From the NCBI GenBank assembly GCA_021828925.1, contig JAJZCT010000227.1, forward strand, positions 1 through 6,016: a DNA stretch of 6,016 bases. Reading direction: 5' to 3'. The number at the start of each line of letters is the position of its first letter. Within the stretch, counting starts at the first letter, position 1. This DNA is from Planctomycetota bacterium. Its GTDB lineage: Bacteria > Planctomycetota > Phycisphaerae > WQYP01. Made by a program: the position numbers and the translations under genes. Below are positions 5,508 through 6,016 of the stretch, in pieces. A model generated the notes under the pieces. That model was not told the DNA's origin, did no database searches, and was given only the letters and a program-made list of their open reading frames with translations.

Positions 5508-6016
5508 TATTTTGCTCCTTGATTCCCGACAACGTAGGCCAGATAATCCACCCGGAAGTCGTACTTTTCGCCGCGGTACTCGGCGGTTACCAAGAAGCGC
5601 CCCGTAGCTCGGCCGGGGGTGCCAATCGCATGAAACGCAGCCCGCAGCCCGGCACCGTCGTCGGTGACAGACACTACTGCGTGGCCCGGCCCAGCCGACC
5701 TCGCTGAAACAATCCTGCCTTTCCCCGCCTGACCCTCCTCGCTGGTGACGAGTCGAAGACGCTTAACTAAGGTTGAGCCGTAAGGGACAGCACCGAAAAA
5801 TACGCTATCCGGCGCTAACTCCATCGGACCGCGCACCTTATAACTCACCGGCACCGAATAGTGGTAAGGAAGTTCTTTCCCTTTGTGGTAGAAGGAAAAC
5901 CGAAGCAGGTACGACTGCGAGCCAAGAATGGTGAGATTCTTCGGAAGCAGAGAAAGTCTCCAATTATTCCTCCCGGATTGCTTTAAACCGGCCGCGATAC
6001 GCGCACTGTTCGCGGA
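5507..6016 (-). CDS. DUF1573-like Ig-fold protein, 5' end outside the window
   Basis: The frame is open from the window edge to a TAA at 5509-5507, giving at least 169 residues; the N-terminus lies beyond the window. The visible part contains the end of one Ig-like unit (LSLLPKNLTILGSQSYLLRFSF, then YHYSVPVSYKVRGP) and a second unit starting MELAPDSVFFGAVPYGSTLVKRLRLV. The 'P-x-S-V-F-F-G-x-V' strand and the preceding 'IPV..KV.G' type strand are characteristic of DUF1573 proteins in planctomycetes. DUF1573 members are usually exported or lipid-anchored, but the signal sequence cannot be seen here. There is no cysteine in the visible part. The gene overlaps the MauE-Trx start by one base, so the products are probably made together and may act together in the envelope. 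A GTG at 5854 is in frame, but it falls in the middle of the conserved strand and is not the real start. Confidence 0.8.
   Translation of the reverse strand, partial: SANSARIAAGLKQSGRNNWRLSLLPKNLTILGSQSYLLRFSFYHKGKELPYHYSVPVSYKVRGPMELAPDSVFFGAVPYGSTLVKRLRLVTSEEGQAGKGRIVSARSAGPGHAVVSVTDDGAGLRAAFHAIGTPGRATGRFLVTAEYRGEKYDFRVDYLAYVVGNQGAK
5515..5520 (-). promoter_or_regulatory. Ribosome binding site of the MauE-Trx gene
   Basis: AAGGAG on the minus strand lies 7 bases before the ATG at 5507, inside the end of the DUF1573-like gene. Together with the TAATG stop/start overlap it indicates translational coupling of the two genes and decides the start. Confidence 0.8.

Overview
The window looks like chromosomal DNA from a Planctomycetota bacterium, most likely a Phycisphaerae-type lineage. 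Related phyla such as Verrucomicrobiota or Lentisphaerota cannot be excluded. The signs are: a DUF1573-like protein translationally coupled to a MauE/DoxX-type membrane protein with a C-terminal thioredoxin fold; a stand-alone pseudopilin with a short leader ending in Ala-Phe-Thr-Leu and a C-terminal DG motif; and decayed copies of short intergenic repeats of a kind I recall from these phyla. This assignment rests on family recognition, not on a database search.

Layout. Positions 1-598 (+) hold the 3' part of an unrecognised, probably exported protein. Its reading frame breaks at a run of nine G (245-253), so it appears as two open frames that can be joined by a one-base shift. Positions 599-1185 contain no convincing gene. 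They hold a long-spaced inverted repeat just after the broken gene, a GATTACGC-type repeat remnant and three copies (two direct, one inverted) of a 30-32 base GGAGG-rich repeat. Positions 1186-3093 (-) encode a 635-residue GH20-family glycosidase of the GcnA-like, signal-peptide-free type. Positions 3094-3408 are non-coding, with small repeats only. Positions 3409-6016 (-) form a compact gene cluster, in transcription order: DUF1573-like protein (5' end outside the window), MauE-thioredoxin fusion (start codon overlaps the previous stop as TAATG) and pseudopilin (65 bases further on, with its own good Shine-Dalgarno sequence).

How the genes may work together. The DUF1573/MauE-Trx pair looks like an envelope thiol-redox unit. 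The predicted topology puts a CxC motif and a thioredoxin-like CxxC motif on the same outer face of the membrane. The pseudopilin is another envelope protein and has two cysteines, so it is a possible but unproven client. The GH20 enzyme is probably a separate cytoplasmic catabolic unit that trims beta-linked N-acetylhexosamine from imported oligosaccharides. No RNA gene, CRISPR array, insertion sequence or convincing intrinsic terminator was found.
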